A stretch of DNA of 64,000 nucleotides, taken from NCBI RefSeq assembly GCF_019393635.1, contig NC_057861.1:301341468-301405467 (forward strand), in the 5' to 3' direction. The position numbers were made by a program, and so were the translations under genes. A model generated the notes under the pieces. That model saw only the letters and a list, made by a program, of their open reading frames with translations. It was not told the origin of the DNA and did no database searches. Positions 38,001 to 52,000 of the stretch are shown here, one piece after another; within the stretch, counting starts at the first letter, position 1, and every line of letters starts with the position of its first letter. This DNA comes from Dromiciops gliroides. Its lineage: Eukaryota > Chordata > Mammalia > Microbiotheria > Microbiotheriidae.

Positions 38001-41000
38001 TGAGGATATCTGTGTGTCTCATATGATCCAAATGTATTTTGTTTCACTTGTGCAATTTGTTTAGACTTCTTTGTTTATTCAACCACCCAATGCTGACATT
38101 TACCATGTGGTCCAGGACTCATCAGAATTTCCAGTGGCTTTCCTAGCAGCCACTTGTCACTTGCAGATGGTACAGAAAAAGGCAGTTCACTTTTATGAGT
38201 TTAAATTGTTGATTTCCTTTAAAAATATGTATAAACACAGCAGAACAACCCTGTAACACCATGCTCTGTAGAGCAGAATTGGATCTGTTAAAGGGAGTCT
38301 AAGGGATGAAAAAGCACTGTGAGGAGGTGTCCTCTAAGAGGCTCTGAGGAGAGTATTATTTGGAGGTTGTGATCTCTTTCTTCTTCCTTCTCCTGTTCTC
38401 CCCATTTCTACGTCTTCTCTTCTTCCCCTCCCCTCCCATCTCCTCTCCTCTCCTTTCCTCTCTTTTCTCTTCCTTTCTTCTTTTATCCTTTCTCCTCCTC
38501 TTCTTCCCCCCTCCCTCTCTCCCTCTCTTTCTCTCTCTTTTCCTCTCCTTCTTCCTCTCCCTCTTCCAAAAGTCTTAGTTCAGTTTTAACTTTAATTTTA
38601 GGGACAGCCTGTATATCAAACCTTTGTGGTTTTCAACATTCTAGCATCGTCATTCGTCTCTACTATTACTACTGGTCCAAATTTGGGGTTTGGGGGTATA
38701 CTTTTCTTTGACATCTCAATTTAGCTTTCCTTTTAAAAATTATTAATAACTTTGCTTTTATATCCTCTTCATTTCCAGATATATCTTTCTCTCTTCCCCT
38801 ACCCAGCGAACTATCTTTTGTAACAAAGATTAAAAAAAAAAAAGTAGCAGCTAATACATCAGCTACTTCTAGTTGTATATTCAGTATTCCATACCAGTAT
38901 TCCTCCACCTCTGCAAAGAAGGGAGGGAAGTATATTTTCTTCACCCTTTCCTTATTGTCCCTACCTTTTAAAACTGAATTTCAAGGCTTTTTCAGAATTA
39001 TTTTTTCTTACTTCTTTAACCCTTATATATTGTGTTTATGATAATAATACTTGACATTTATATAGTGCTTTAAAGTTTCCAGGGTATTTTATATACATGA
39101 TCTCCTTGAATTCTTACAATAACTCTGAGCTAGACCTCATGAGGCTGACCCTTCATTCTTGGAATGATCTCCCTCATGACTTCCTTCAAGTCCCAGCTAA
39201 AATTCCACCTTCTGCAGGGGGTCTTTCCTGATCCTCCTTATTTCTAGTGTCTTCCCTCTGTCAATTATTTCCAATAATAATCGGAATAATTTCCAATAAT
39301 TTGCCAGGCCCATGTAGGCATTGGTGAGTGGTGATGATGTGAGGTGCCAGTGCCATGGAGATGGCTACAACCAGTGGGTGGAGCACCGTGCTGTTTGTGT
39401 AGCCCCAGAGGCTAGTGACCACGCCAAGGATTTAAAAAAAAAAATCTAGCCAAAAGATGGGGTCATAAAAACCTCAAATAACAATTAATTCTTTACATCA
39501 CTTAATGGAGGATGGACTGGGATAGGCAGAGACTTGTGTCAGCAAAACCAACCAGCAGGCTATTGCAGTGGTCCAGGTGTGAGATAAAGAGGGCCTGAAC
39601 CAGGGTAGTGGCAGTGTTAGGGGAGAGAAGGGGTCATAGACAAGGGGTGCTACCTAAAGAAGATTGACAGGTTTTGGCAACAGATGGGATACTGGCAGGG
39701 TGAAAGAGAGTGAAGAGCTCAGGTGGCAAACCCAGGTTAGGCTGGTATTGTTCTCAACAGTAATAGGGAAGTTAGGAAGAAGGAAAGGCTTTGGGGGAAA
39801 GATAATGAGTTCAGTTTTGGACATGATGAGTTTTAGATGTCTACGGGACATCCAGTTGGCAGTTGGAGATGTGAGACTGGATGTGTAAGTAGATCTGAGA
39901 GTCTTTAGCATCGAGGTGATAATTGAATCCATGGGATCTGATCAGATTATCAGATAGTATAGAGGGAGAAGGGAAGAGGGCCTAGGACAGAACCTGGTGG
40001 GATGTCCAATGTTGACAAGTGTGACATGGATGAAGATTCAGCAGAGGATCCTGAGGAGCTATCAGATAGATGACCTACGATGTCCCTTCCAGATCGAACA
40101 TTCTCTATGGATCTCTCACTGTTATTAGCCACTTAACAAGGGAACTGTTACATTGCACAGCAGAGCAGTACAAACGGTGTCCCCAAAGGGCTTTCTCAGT
40201 GACCCCATGTAGGTGACCTCTTATTTCACTGAGGTATTATTAGGCTGACTAGGCCTCAAACAGTGGTTATAGATAAGATCTGCTCAACTTTCAGCACCAC
40301 TTATGACAGCAGGAGACTTCTAGGGGGAACCTCAGGCTGGCTCTCTGTCAGCAGTTTATAGCATGTGGCCATGGTTGAAGGTGGGATCAGGAATATCAGT
40401 GGGGCAGGCTTAACTGGTCAGTCCACACCTTTTCTATGTTCCATCCCTCAGCATTATGTGACTCTTTGGCCCTCAGCTTTTCATCTGAAATGGATAAAAG
40501 TCTGCCAATTCCTTCCAGGGCCCTTTTGAAGAATCAATTATGCATATGAGTATACATAGTATGCAAAATAAGAAATTAGTTATAATTTATCATGTTTTTA
40601 ATTGTGGTTATCATTACTATTTGAAATTGTATCCTCCCCTTTTAGCTCCATGTGGTTCATTGGAATTCAGACAAATACCCCAGCTTTGTTGAGGCAGCTC
40701 ATGAACCTGATGGATTGGCTGTTTTAGGTATTTTTTTACAGGTAAGTATAAACTGATTTCATTTATAATATTGAGTCTGGTAACACCACCTGAGTTCTAT
40801 GCACAAAGTAGACACCTAATCATTTTTCAATGATGAACTAGTCTTAAGGTTTACTTTTCTTCTTTTACAAACTAAATTGAAAAAAGAAGTATTATAATTT
40901 ATTCATTCAGCACCCTTAAAAGCACCTTAGATACCTATTAAATATTTTACAGATTAAAAGAAAAGGACCCAAGGTCTTAAGAAGCTAAGTCATTTGCTAG

Positions 41001-43024
41001 GCCTCATTATACAAAAGGCCAGAGACCTAGGCAAGGGTAAAAATCCACACTCTGAATTCCCAGAGTAGATCATGGTGAATAGTACCAGTTCCTTTAAACA
41101 GTCAGTGTGGCTTTTTACATTTTTCTTTATCCAAGGAATTCAGTCAGAGAAGTATTTTTTAAATTATTTTTTTTGTGGGGCAATGAGGGTTAAGTGACTT
41201 GTCCAGGGTCACACAGCTAGTAAGTGCCAAGTGTCTGAGGCCGAATTTGAACTCAGGTCCTCCTGAATCCAGGGCCAGTGCTCTATCCACTGCACCACCT
41301 AGCTGCCTCGAGAAGTTTTTTTTTTACTCTAAAATTTGTCATTATGATGTCTATGAAACTGGCATGGTTCTCCTGGGTTCCAATACCAGTGGCTCTGATA
41401 AGGACAGTACTTTTGCCTGTCTAAGACTCCATAACACAGCTAGGGAGAAGGGGTACCTGGGGTTGGAAGAAAGAGAGAGGAGGTGAGGCACAAATGAGTA
41501 CTGAGTATGGAAGCCCTTCTTTTTTTCAGCATCCACATCTAGATAGTTTCCATGGAGTGGGGGGCAAAGGTGCCAGATTATACTTTGACACCTTAGTCTT
41601 AAAAAGTAGATTCAAGATATATAGTTGACTACTAATAATGGCATGACCTAACTAACTAATTAAAGAATAAATCCTTTATTTAGGGTAATGCTGTTAGTCT
41701 TCTGACCTAGAAGGTTAGTAATGTTTCTGAGGTCATTTCCACTTTATTTAAAACAAAACAAAACAAAAAGCCCCAAATCTCACTCCTCACATATATGTAA
41801 ATGAAAGCATCTCCCATTGCTTCTTGAAAATATCTGCCTGGGTCTCCAAATTATAGACAGGAAACTGGAGATACTTTGCCCAATATTTTGACTACAGTGG
41901 TAGCCAGTATGATCTGGCAAGTTATATCCCGGTAGAACAGTGAAGGTGTCATGACTGAGGATAGAGCATCAGACTTCTCTCAGAGTCTTAAGAGTTAATT
42001 CCATTATTCCATGATGACTCTCTCTCTCACACACACAAAATAGAAGTGCGTGTTGGATTAAGAACTAAACTGCCTATTTGGCTCAGTAATAGTGTAATAT
42101 TATCTTCTTGTTCTGCCTCATCTGGTATGATAGGGTCAATAAGTAAATGAGAATTTCATTATTGTGTGAACAATCACTCCTTGTTCTGGGTTACATTTGT
42201 TTTAAAGAAAATTTGACATTGATAGCTGAAATGTACTGTGACACATGTGTCATCCTGGGGAGCTTCAGTCTCATTTCAACTACATTGTTTTCAGATTGGT
42301 GAACATAATCTACAACTGCAGAAAATTACAGATAATTTGGACTCCATTAGGGAAAAGGTAAGTTACCTGTTTTGCTAAGTAGGTAACATGCTTTAGAGGA
42401 ATATTCTTAGATAAACTTATATGATATGCTAATTCATGTTAACTATTAAAGATAGTTAAAAGAAAAGAAATAGATTTTTAGCAGCCTTGGAATGTACTTG
42501 GCCAGTAAGTGAGAAATGATCCATTACTGCCATTCTTTTGTAGACTGTGATGAGTTTTAATTAGCTACAGTAAATGAGTCAATAGTGAATCTCAATATTT
42601 ATAATTACCCTACTGATGGGGGATATTTGCACATTTAACTTTTGTGGGAATGTTTTAAAGAACTTTTCTATAAATGTGTTTGTTTTAATAAAACAAAATG
42701 AAATATTAGTGATTTTTAAGTTTAAGTATATTATACTTAACTATATTATAAGTTTTTAAATAATGTAGTTAAGCCATACTATATAGTTTATGTAACAAAC
42801 TGTATAAACTTTATCTACATATGTATATATGTGCATATGTATGTATATATATAAATACTTTATATAATCTATTACATAAACTATATGGTATGTTGTCTAG
42901 ACTATATTTTACTGTACTATATTATACAATAACAAGTAAGTTACTTTAACTATATTATATATTTATTTAGTGGCCAACTGCATCTTTTATGTCTTTGACA
43001 TTCCCAATAAGGGTAACCAGAAAA

Positions 43025-43093
<69 letters not shown>

Positions 43094-46000
43094 CCCACCT
43101 CTCTCTCCCCCCCTCCCTCCCTCCCTCTCTCCCTCTCTCCCCTTCCTTCATTCTCTCTCTGTGTCTTTCTCTTCATTCTGCCTTTCTCTCCTTTTTCTTT
43201 CTCTGCTTCTTTCTCTTCATTCTCCCTCTGTATCTCTTTATCTTTCTCTCTCCCTTACTCTCTGTCTCTCTTTTTCTGTCTATTTCCAGGGTAAACAAAT
43301 CCGCTTCACCAATTTTGACCCAGCAACTCTACTTCCTCCTTCGTGGGACTATTGGACATACCCGGGTTCCCTCACTGTTCCACCCCTTTTGGAGAGTGTC
43401 ACTTGGATAGTTTTAAAGCAGCCTATAAGTATCAGCTCTCAACAGGTACCTTCCCCTTCCCCTCTCTAAGTTGGTCTTTTTGTTTTAAAAGGAGACTCAT
43501 GGGGGTGGCTAGGTGGTGCAGTGGATAAAGCACCGGCCCTGGATTCAGGAGTACCTGAGTTCAAATCTGGCCTCAGACACTTGATACTTACTAGCTGTGT
43601 GACCCTGGGCAAGTCACTTAACCCCCATTGCCCTGCAAAAAAACCCCAAAAAACGAAAGGAGACTCACCAGAATATTTTCAATGTATCTTAAATTAAGTT
43701 CAATTCAAGTGTTTATTAGTGAAGCTGCTTGATGTAGTGGAAAGAGTGAGTCAGAAAACCTAGGTTCAAGTTCTGCCTTTGCTACTTATGATCTGGTTGA
43801 CCTTAGGCAAGATGTTTAACTTCTTTGAACTTCAGTTTCCTCATCTGTTAAAAAAAAAATCTGATAAAATCATAGGAAAACCAGGAGAGAGCAAGTGTCA
43901 CAGAAACCCGAAGAGTGCAGAGTATCAAAGAGGAGTAGGTCATCTACAGCGACAGATATGTAGACATGAGAAGCAGCATGAGGATGGAGAAAAAGCCATC
44001 AGATTTGGTTTTTTACCGCATTATTTGGGCGTGAATGGACGGGTTTATCTGGAGCTTGTGGGAGTCACAGCCTCTCCTCCGCCATCTTGGCTCCGCCCCC
44101 CACCACTTCAAGCCATCAGATTTGGCAATTAAGTAACTGGAGAGAATGGTTTCATTTAAACAATGGGGTTGAAAAGCAGATGGCAGAGGGTTTAGAACTG
44201 AATGAGAGTAGGGCAAGTGAAGCTAGCAAGTGGATTGCTCTTTCAAGGAGTTTAACCAAGTAGGGGAAAAGAGATAGCTCACAGGATTGGTTAATCAGGT
44301 GAGATTTTTTTTTAAGGATGGAGATGACATGGGCATGTTTGTAAGCAGCAAGGAAAAAGAATCAGTGATTGAGGAGAGAATGAGGATAGTGGGGACAATC
44401 TGCTGGAAAATAGGGGAGTATGTGGAATTGATGATGCCTATAGAGGAGCTGACTTGGCAAGAAGAAGGGCTGCCTCTTCATGGGATATAGAAGTAAAAGA
44501 GGAGATGGTGCCAGAGAAGAAGGAATACATCTGAGTGATATGACATGAAGAGGAAGGAAAAAGAAGGAGTGCTTGTCAATTTTTGGGGGAAATATTAGGT
44601 TATATCCTCAGCTGAAAGAGAAGAGGCAGTGTTGTGGGAGGCTTGAGGATAAGATATATTAAATATAATATAAAAGTTTTAAATTAAAAAATTTGAAAAA
44701 TTTTTGAAAGCTGGGAAGTTTCTGGGAAAGCCCCAACAACTGGGGAAGCAAGACAAGCTTTCTCTGAAAGGTGGCTTTCCAGGCAGGAAGGCAAAGGCAT
44801 AGAAATAGGAGAATAGCAACAAGGAGGTCACTTTGGCTGGAGAGGAGAGTATATGTAGGAGATCCACATGCAGTGATCATGGAGAGGTGGGCAAGAGTCC
44901 TGCTTCCAGTCTTTCTTCTCTCCAATTTAATATTCCTAAGACACAAGGTAGGACCTGTAATTCTTTTGATCAAAAGTCTTTGGGGGCAGCTAGGTGGTGC
45001 AGTGGATAGATCACTGGCCCTGGAGTCAGGAGTACCTGAGTTCAAATCCGGCCTCAGACACTTAACACTTTCTAGCTGTGTGATCCTGGGCAAGTCACTT
45101 AACCCCAATTGCCTCACTTAAAAAAAAAAAGTCTTTAATGGTCCTAAGGATAAAATATAAACTCTTCAGTCTAGCATTTCTATTGCCCCACAATTTGATT
45201 CCCATCTACCTTTGAAGCTTATTTTCATATTATTTTCTGTCATGCATTTTGCATTCCAGTCATGAATGGCCTACTCGTGAATCAACATCCTATCCCCTGC
45301 CTTGGCCCTTTCACATAAGTCTGAAATGCCTTCCTTTCATCCCCCACAGGAAGCTTTTCCTGATATCCCTGTTTGTTTGTGTTCTCTTCCTCTTTAAAGT
45401 ATCTTGATTCATTTTTTTGGCATGTTGTATCCTCCTTCACCCTGTAAAATAAATTCCTTAAAAGAAGGAATGGTTTTATGTTTGTTTCCCAAGTGTTTAT
45501 TGCATGTGCCTATCAGGGTCAAGGACAGGTTCCTGGGCCACACTAACAACAGAGGGGCAGGAGGGCTGAGCACAAGTCAAGAGAACCAAGAAGGAGTAGG
45601 CACATAGGATGGAAAGCAGGAGAACAGGGTCACGCAGGTCAAAAGAAGAGAGACCATGTGTGAGGAGTGGTGTTCTTTTTCTTGGGCACTAGTAGATGCT
45701 TAATAAATGTTTGCTGGGGGGCAGCTAGGTGGCGCAGTGGATAAAGCACCGGCCCTGGATTCAGGACGGTCTGAGTTCAAATCTGGCCTCAGACACTTGA
45801 CTAGCTGTGTGACCCTGGGCAAGTCACTTAAACCTCATTGCCCCCATTACAAAAAAAAAAAAAAAATTTGCTGAATTGAATTAAACATGGGCTACCTCCG
45901 TGCCCTGGATAGACACCACAGAAGGTAGCCTCGTGATGGATGTCATACACAGAGCCCTCGTAAATATATCATGAGGGTGATAAGAATAAGACCCACCCTT

Positions 46001-49000
46001 GCTGGATTGCTTCTTCCTAGGCGTGCAACTTTAACCAATTCACTTAACCTCAGAGAGAGCCAAAATTTCTTCTTCTGGAGAATGAAAAAATGTCCCTTCC
46101 AGCTCTTAAATCTTGTGGGTTTGTGACTAGCTAACCTTACTGAGGCTGCCTTCCAGTCCTTCCACCATAGACAACGCTAGATAGATCTGGGTGGTGGACT
46201 TCTCATTGACTGTATGGAAAGCACAGAGAATGACCGTGTGTCTGTGTCCTCTCTGAAACATTAAAAGAGGGCTAGGAGCCCTCTGGGATTTTGCAAAAAT
46301 CCTGCTACCGAGGAGCTGTCATGTAACAATTCTAAGCCTCTGTTCCTCATTTGTAAAATTGGGATGACTTTGCCTATTCTACCTAATTCAAAGGGTTGTT
46401 CTGAGGATCAAAGTGAATTACGTATAGGATCATAGATTTGAAAAGGACTCCAGAAGCTACCTAATCCAACCCCTACCCAGCCCTATCTTCTGTGTGCAAG
46501 ACATTTGAAAGGAGACAATGCCTTACAAATGCAAGGGATTGTTATGTCACCCAGTTAGAGACGAAATATATTTTTGATTGGAATTAATGCCCCAGAGTGA
46601 GTTAAGGTATTCCACACTCCTTATGATTTTAAGGAACATTCAGAAGAATGTATTAGTTGTTAGGAGACATAGGCTCTGAACCTGACTCTGTCACTATCTT
46701 TGAGTAATCTTGTATCAATTACTTTACTTCTCTGGCTCTTTGTCTCCTCATCCATGAAATGGGATTGTTAAATAAATGAGTTCTAAAAGTCTACCCAGCT
46801 CCAAAATTTCCATCTCCCACAAAAAGCCTCTCCTGATTTCTTCAGTTGTTACTGCTCTCCCCATTTCAAATTAACATGTATTTATTAAAAAATTTAATTC
46901 TATTTACTTACTTGGGTATGTATCACTCCCTCCTCTCTCCTGTCCCAATAAGAATGTAAGCTGCTTAAAGTTAGGGCTTTAAAATTTTTTTTTGGTATCC
47001 CTAGCACTCAGTGGCAGTGCCTGGCACATAGTAGGCAGTAGTAAGCAGGCATTATATGCTAGGCATTATGCTAAGAGATGGGATATAAAGACACAAATGA
47101 AGTATCCCCTGCACTCATGAAGCTTATATTAATAAGTATTTATTTGTTGAATTGAATTGAATGGCAGATATCATGATGTAATAGAAAGAGCTCAGATTTT
47201 AGAGATGTCGGACCTGCATTCAAATCCTGGCTCTGCTGCTAAAGACCTGTGTTAAAAATCATTTAACCTCTAGGCTTCATTTTTCTTATCTGTAGAAAGG
47301 ACATAATAATAAAGCCCTTCTGAGACTTTGATATCACTACAAAATGATTAACCTTTTGGAAATTTTTTGGTGTAGTGGAATGAGTACCAGACTAGAACTC
47401 AGGAGATTTGGATTCCAGTCCTGGCCCACTAATTTATTTATTACCTATATGACATTTTGGCAAATGACTTTACCTTTCTGGTAAAGTCCTTGTTTTTTAC
47501 CTGTAAGGAAGGAAGAAAACAAGCACTTATTAAGTGCCTACTGATGCTAGGCACTGTGCTAAATGCTTTACAAATACTATCTTATTTGATCCTCACACAA
47601 ATCCTGGAAGGTAGGTGATATTATCTCTATTTTACAGTTGGGAAAACTGAGGCAGGCAGCAGTGGAAAACCTTGATCAACATCACTCACCTAGTAAATGT
47701 GTAAAGCTGGATTTGAATTCAGGCTTTCCTGACTCGGTGGAATAATGCTCTCGCCTCTTTACCATATAACTGCTTCTAAAAATCTGTAAGATGACTTATA
47801 AGGCCCTATTTAGTTTTATGTTCTATGATAGAATGAGGGTAATAATTTGTGCACCTTCTATCTTTAAAGGTTATTATGGAGAAAAGGCTTCACAAACCTT
47901 AAAGCATTATGTGAATGAGTCTTCTTTTTTAATCTTAGTGCCTTCCCTCTGATATTATTTCCCATTTAGACCGACTGTAAGATTTTATCTTGGTTATTCA
48001 TAGTAATTTGTATATTGTTTTTCCCTTTAGACTTTGTTTCTCCAGTGCTTCAGAAAGCACAATGCCTGGCACATGATATACACTTAATAAATGCTAATTG
48101 ACTAATAATGATAAGAAAGTTAGGCTGCTGAAGGGGATCATCTTTAATTAGCCTACTTATCTTTTCTAGTGAAGCAGTAATAATAGTAATAGTAGTAATA
48201 GCAGTAGCATGCCATCCTTGGAAATTCTGCCTAGCTTTTTGAAGTCCAACCACCTCTAACCAAAGAACAGAAATTAGGGAACATTTTCCTCTTGGGCTTC
48301 AAATATATCCCATTTTTCATTGGATATTCCTCAGAATTATATTATCCCTATCCTTGGAATGGGAGGCAGTGTAGTCCAGTGGTAAGCATACTTGACTCTG
48401 GAATAAGAAGACCTGGATTTAAATCCCATCTCTGACACTTATTGCCTATGTGACCTTGGATGAGTCACACTTAACCTCCTTTGACCCCAGTTTCCTCCTC
48501 TACAAATAGGAGAGCTGGCTTAGATGGCTTCCAAAGTCCCCAGTAGCTCTAAATATATGATCCTGGTTGAGGCAAAAGACCTAGGAATGTTTATATAACC
48601 TTTCAGTAGAAACCTGAACTGGGCCATGCTTGATTGAGATGGCAACCACGCAATGAGTGTTTTCCAGCATATCAGATTGATTGCAGTATTACAAAAATTC
48701 CTTTAGTTGTTATAAGAAGTTTCATTTTTCTCCTATCTCCCATGTCCTCCTGCTGGTTAATTTTCACCAGAATATGACTTAATTAATTAAAGACAGAAGG
48801 ACCTGATTCTCCCATACTTCAACAGGGGCATGATTCTTTTAAGCCTCTTGGAAGATGTCCAGCCACTCATCTAGAAGAGAATGTGTCATAGACTCATAGA
48901 CCAAGAGCTGGGAGACTTGGAGGTCATCCAGCCCAACTGCCTCATTTTTCAGATGAGGAAACCAAAGCCTAGAGAAATCAGATGTTCTGCCCAAGGTCAC

Positions 49001-52000
49001 CTAGGCAATAAGTGGCCAAGTGGCAAAATTAGCATCACTTTCATCATGTAAAACCATTCCTACTAATGATACCTAAGTAGGTTTTTAAGCAATTACAGAT
49101 CTTTAGGTTTTTTTTTGTTTGGTTTTTTTTTTTGTTTTTTTTTGAGGGGCAATTGGGGTTAAGTGACTTGCCCAGGGTCACACAGCTAGTAAGTGTTAAG
49201 TGTCTGAGGCCGGATTTGAACTCAGGTACTCCTGAATCCAGGGCCGGTGCTCCATCCACTGTGCCACCTAGCTGCCCCACAGATCTTTAGTTTTAAAATC
49301 ATGAGCTAATCATGGTTTGTACAAAACTTATTTTTGAGGGGTGATTAATTAATGGATAGGACACATATCCTGCAGAATGGCTGTCCTTTATGATGGCCTA
49401 CCCAAAGAACAGCTGCAAAGCAGAGTGCCAGTGTGATTAATTCTTTCATTTTGAAATACTTTAATATGAATATTTTTAATAGTCATTTAAAGTGTTGTCT
49501 AAAATTTTTCAGAAATGTTCATTCTTCTTTATTTTATTTATTTATTTATTTTTTTGGTGCAGGGCAATGAGGATTAAGTGACTTGCCCAGGGTCACACAA
49601 GCTAGTAAGTGTCAAGTGTCTGAAGTCAGATTTGAACTCAGGTCCTCCTGAATCCAGGGCCAGTGCTTTATCCACTGTACCACCTAGCTGCCCTTCCTTC
49701 ATTTCTTTTCTTTTCTTTTCTTTTTTTTTTAATATTTGGTGAGGCAATTGGGGTTAAGTGACTTCCCCAGGGTCACACAGCTAGTAATTGTTAAGTGTCT
49801 GCAGGGCAATGAGGATTAAGTGACTTGCCCAGGGTCACACAAGCTAGTAAGTATCAAGTGTCTGAAGCCAGATTTGAACTCAGGTCCTCCTGAATTCAGG
49901 GCCAGTGCTCTATCCACTGCATCACCTAACTGCCCCCAGGCCACTTGCTTTTTAACAATGCAGATCATGATTGCATATGGTTTAGCAGTGTTGATAGCAT
50001 TTTACTATGCATTAGTTTAAATCTTTTTTGTGAGGGAGAGCTTTTTGTATGAGGCAAAATACTATTTTCCATATGGTTGCTATTACCTTATGATGTATAC
50101 AAAACAACATGGTTTTTATTCATAAGTCAGTATATGTAGTACATTTGTGCTAGCAATAAGAAGTTGGTAACATTTTCATTAATGTTTTTGAAATGGAATA
50201 TTTTAAAACTATTCTTTAATGGTACCTTAAACTCACTATCATGTCTTGAAGGAAAAAAAGTGCAAATAAAAGGGTTTTTAATACAGAAATTATTTTAGGA
50301 TCCCCATTCCAAAGTTTATGATTTTCCTTCTCAATTTCTGTAGACTGTTTTTTTAAACTGAGCATCTTTGTGTTTGAACCCCTTTCTCATTCTGCCATGT
50401 AATGTTATAAGCAGAGAAAAAAGAGAACTTTAGGGAGCTGGCGCCAAACATTTTCTCCCTGGGCTTTGCCTCTTCTACCTTGCCAGCTGAGGCTGTGACC
50501 TTAAGTACAGGTCAGGTGTTTCAATCTCCCGTCTCCTGACTCAACCCCATTTTTCTTCCCTAGACTCAAACACTTAAGTGCTAAAGTCTTGGTCTAATTA
50601 ACATGCCAGGGAGAAGATTTACTGTTTTCTAACAGTTTCAAGAACATATTTTTCATTTTCTTCATTAATGCAGCTTGGTTGCCAAAGATTGAAGTTGTGA
50701 ATTTTGATCACCTGTCTCGATTGGCTTTCTGTATGAAATTCACTGGATGAAATCGCTCAGCTTTCTCCAACTTTATTGTATTTTTTTTACTTTGTTTTTC
50801 CAATAGTGATATTAGGGGGGGCAGCTAGGTGGCTCAATGGATAAGGCACTAGCCTTGGATTCAGGAGGACCTGAGTTCAAACCCAGCCTCAGACACTTAC
50901 TAGCTGTGTGACCCTGGGCAAGTCACTTAAACCCCATTGCCCTGCAAAAAACAAACAAACAAAAATAGTGATATTAGAGCCATAGGTTAGTCTGAATAAT
51001 GATATATAGTCTTTGCATCTAACCTTCTTTACTATGTGGCAAAGCATGTAATGAAGGGGAAAAATTGTCCATTGTAAATTCATTCAAGTAATGTAAAACT
51101 CAGCAAAAAAACAAAAACAAAAAAAACCCTTGTGAATAAAATCTATAAAATGTAGGAAAGTCATGAAATGTTCTTAGATAATCACTTGGAAGGATGCTGA
51201 AAAGCCAGCTTTAAAAAAAAATAACATCCTGAAAAGTATTTATAAAGGATTAGGAAACACTCTAATAATTTCACCAGTTTGTTACTGCTTCAGGAATTTA
51301 GAACTTAGTCAAAAAGAAAAACTAGGTGAATTTTCTTAGTCACATTGGTTGTCCCTAAATCATCACTTCACTAGGAAATCTCTCTTGACTTTTATCTTCC
51401 AAGACTTGGTTTAAGTTGAGCTATACTGTTGTAAATGTCAGTATCTAGCTCTCCTTACTGTCAATAAAATGTAAGCTCCTTGAGGGGAGGGATTGCTTAA
51501 TTTTTGTCTTTGTGTTTCCTGGTGTCTAGCACAGTGCCTTGCACATAGTAGGTGTTTAATGAAAGTTGGTTGAATATATCACAGTGTATCACACTCAGAA
51601 GTGTGTACCAAATTATTTACTATGGGCCCTATAGACTTTGAGAAAATATTGCCCACTTATTTGCAAAATCTCCCTCCACTTCCCTGCTCCATTTTGGCCA
51701 TTACTACATAGTTTCTGCTTTGGTCTCCATTTGGTAAATTACCCATTTAATGTGCCTAGTTCTATATTTCAGTGATAAGATGACTAGCAGAAAGCAGTGA
51801 ATTGAGGTACTTAATCTTGTTAATTTAATCCCCACCCCTAAATTAATAATCTCTTCTCTGTTATAAGATACTTTTTCCTTAGATTTATAATTGTGCCACA
51901 CAATATTGGTGAGGGCTATCATTGATGTATTTTTTCTTTCTTTTTCTTTTTTCTGGATATATATATATATTTGGTGAGGCAATTGGGGCAATTGGGGTTA

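Noticed and set aside
42967..43294. Frames of SLSLSL or ERERER repeats here and at 34615-34866
   Set aside because: Translations of CT or GA microsatellites.
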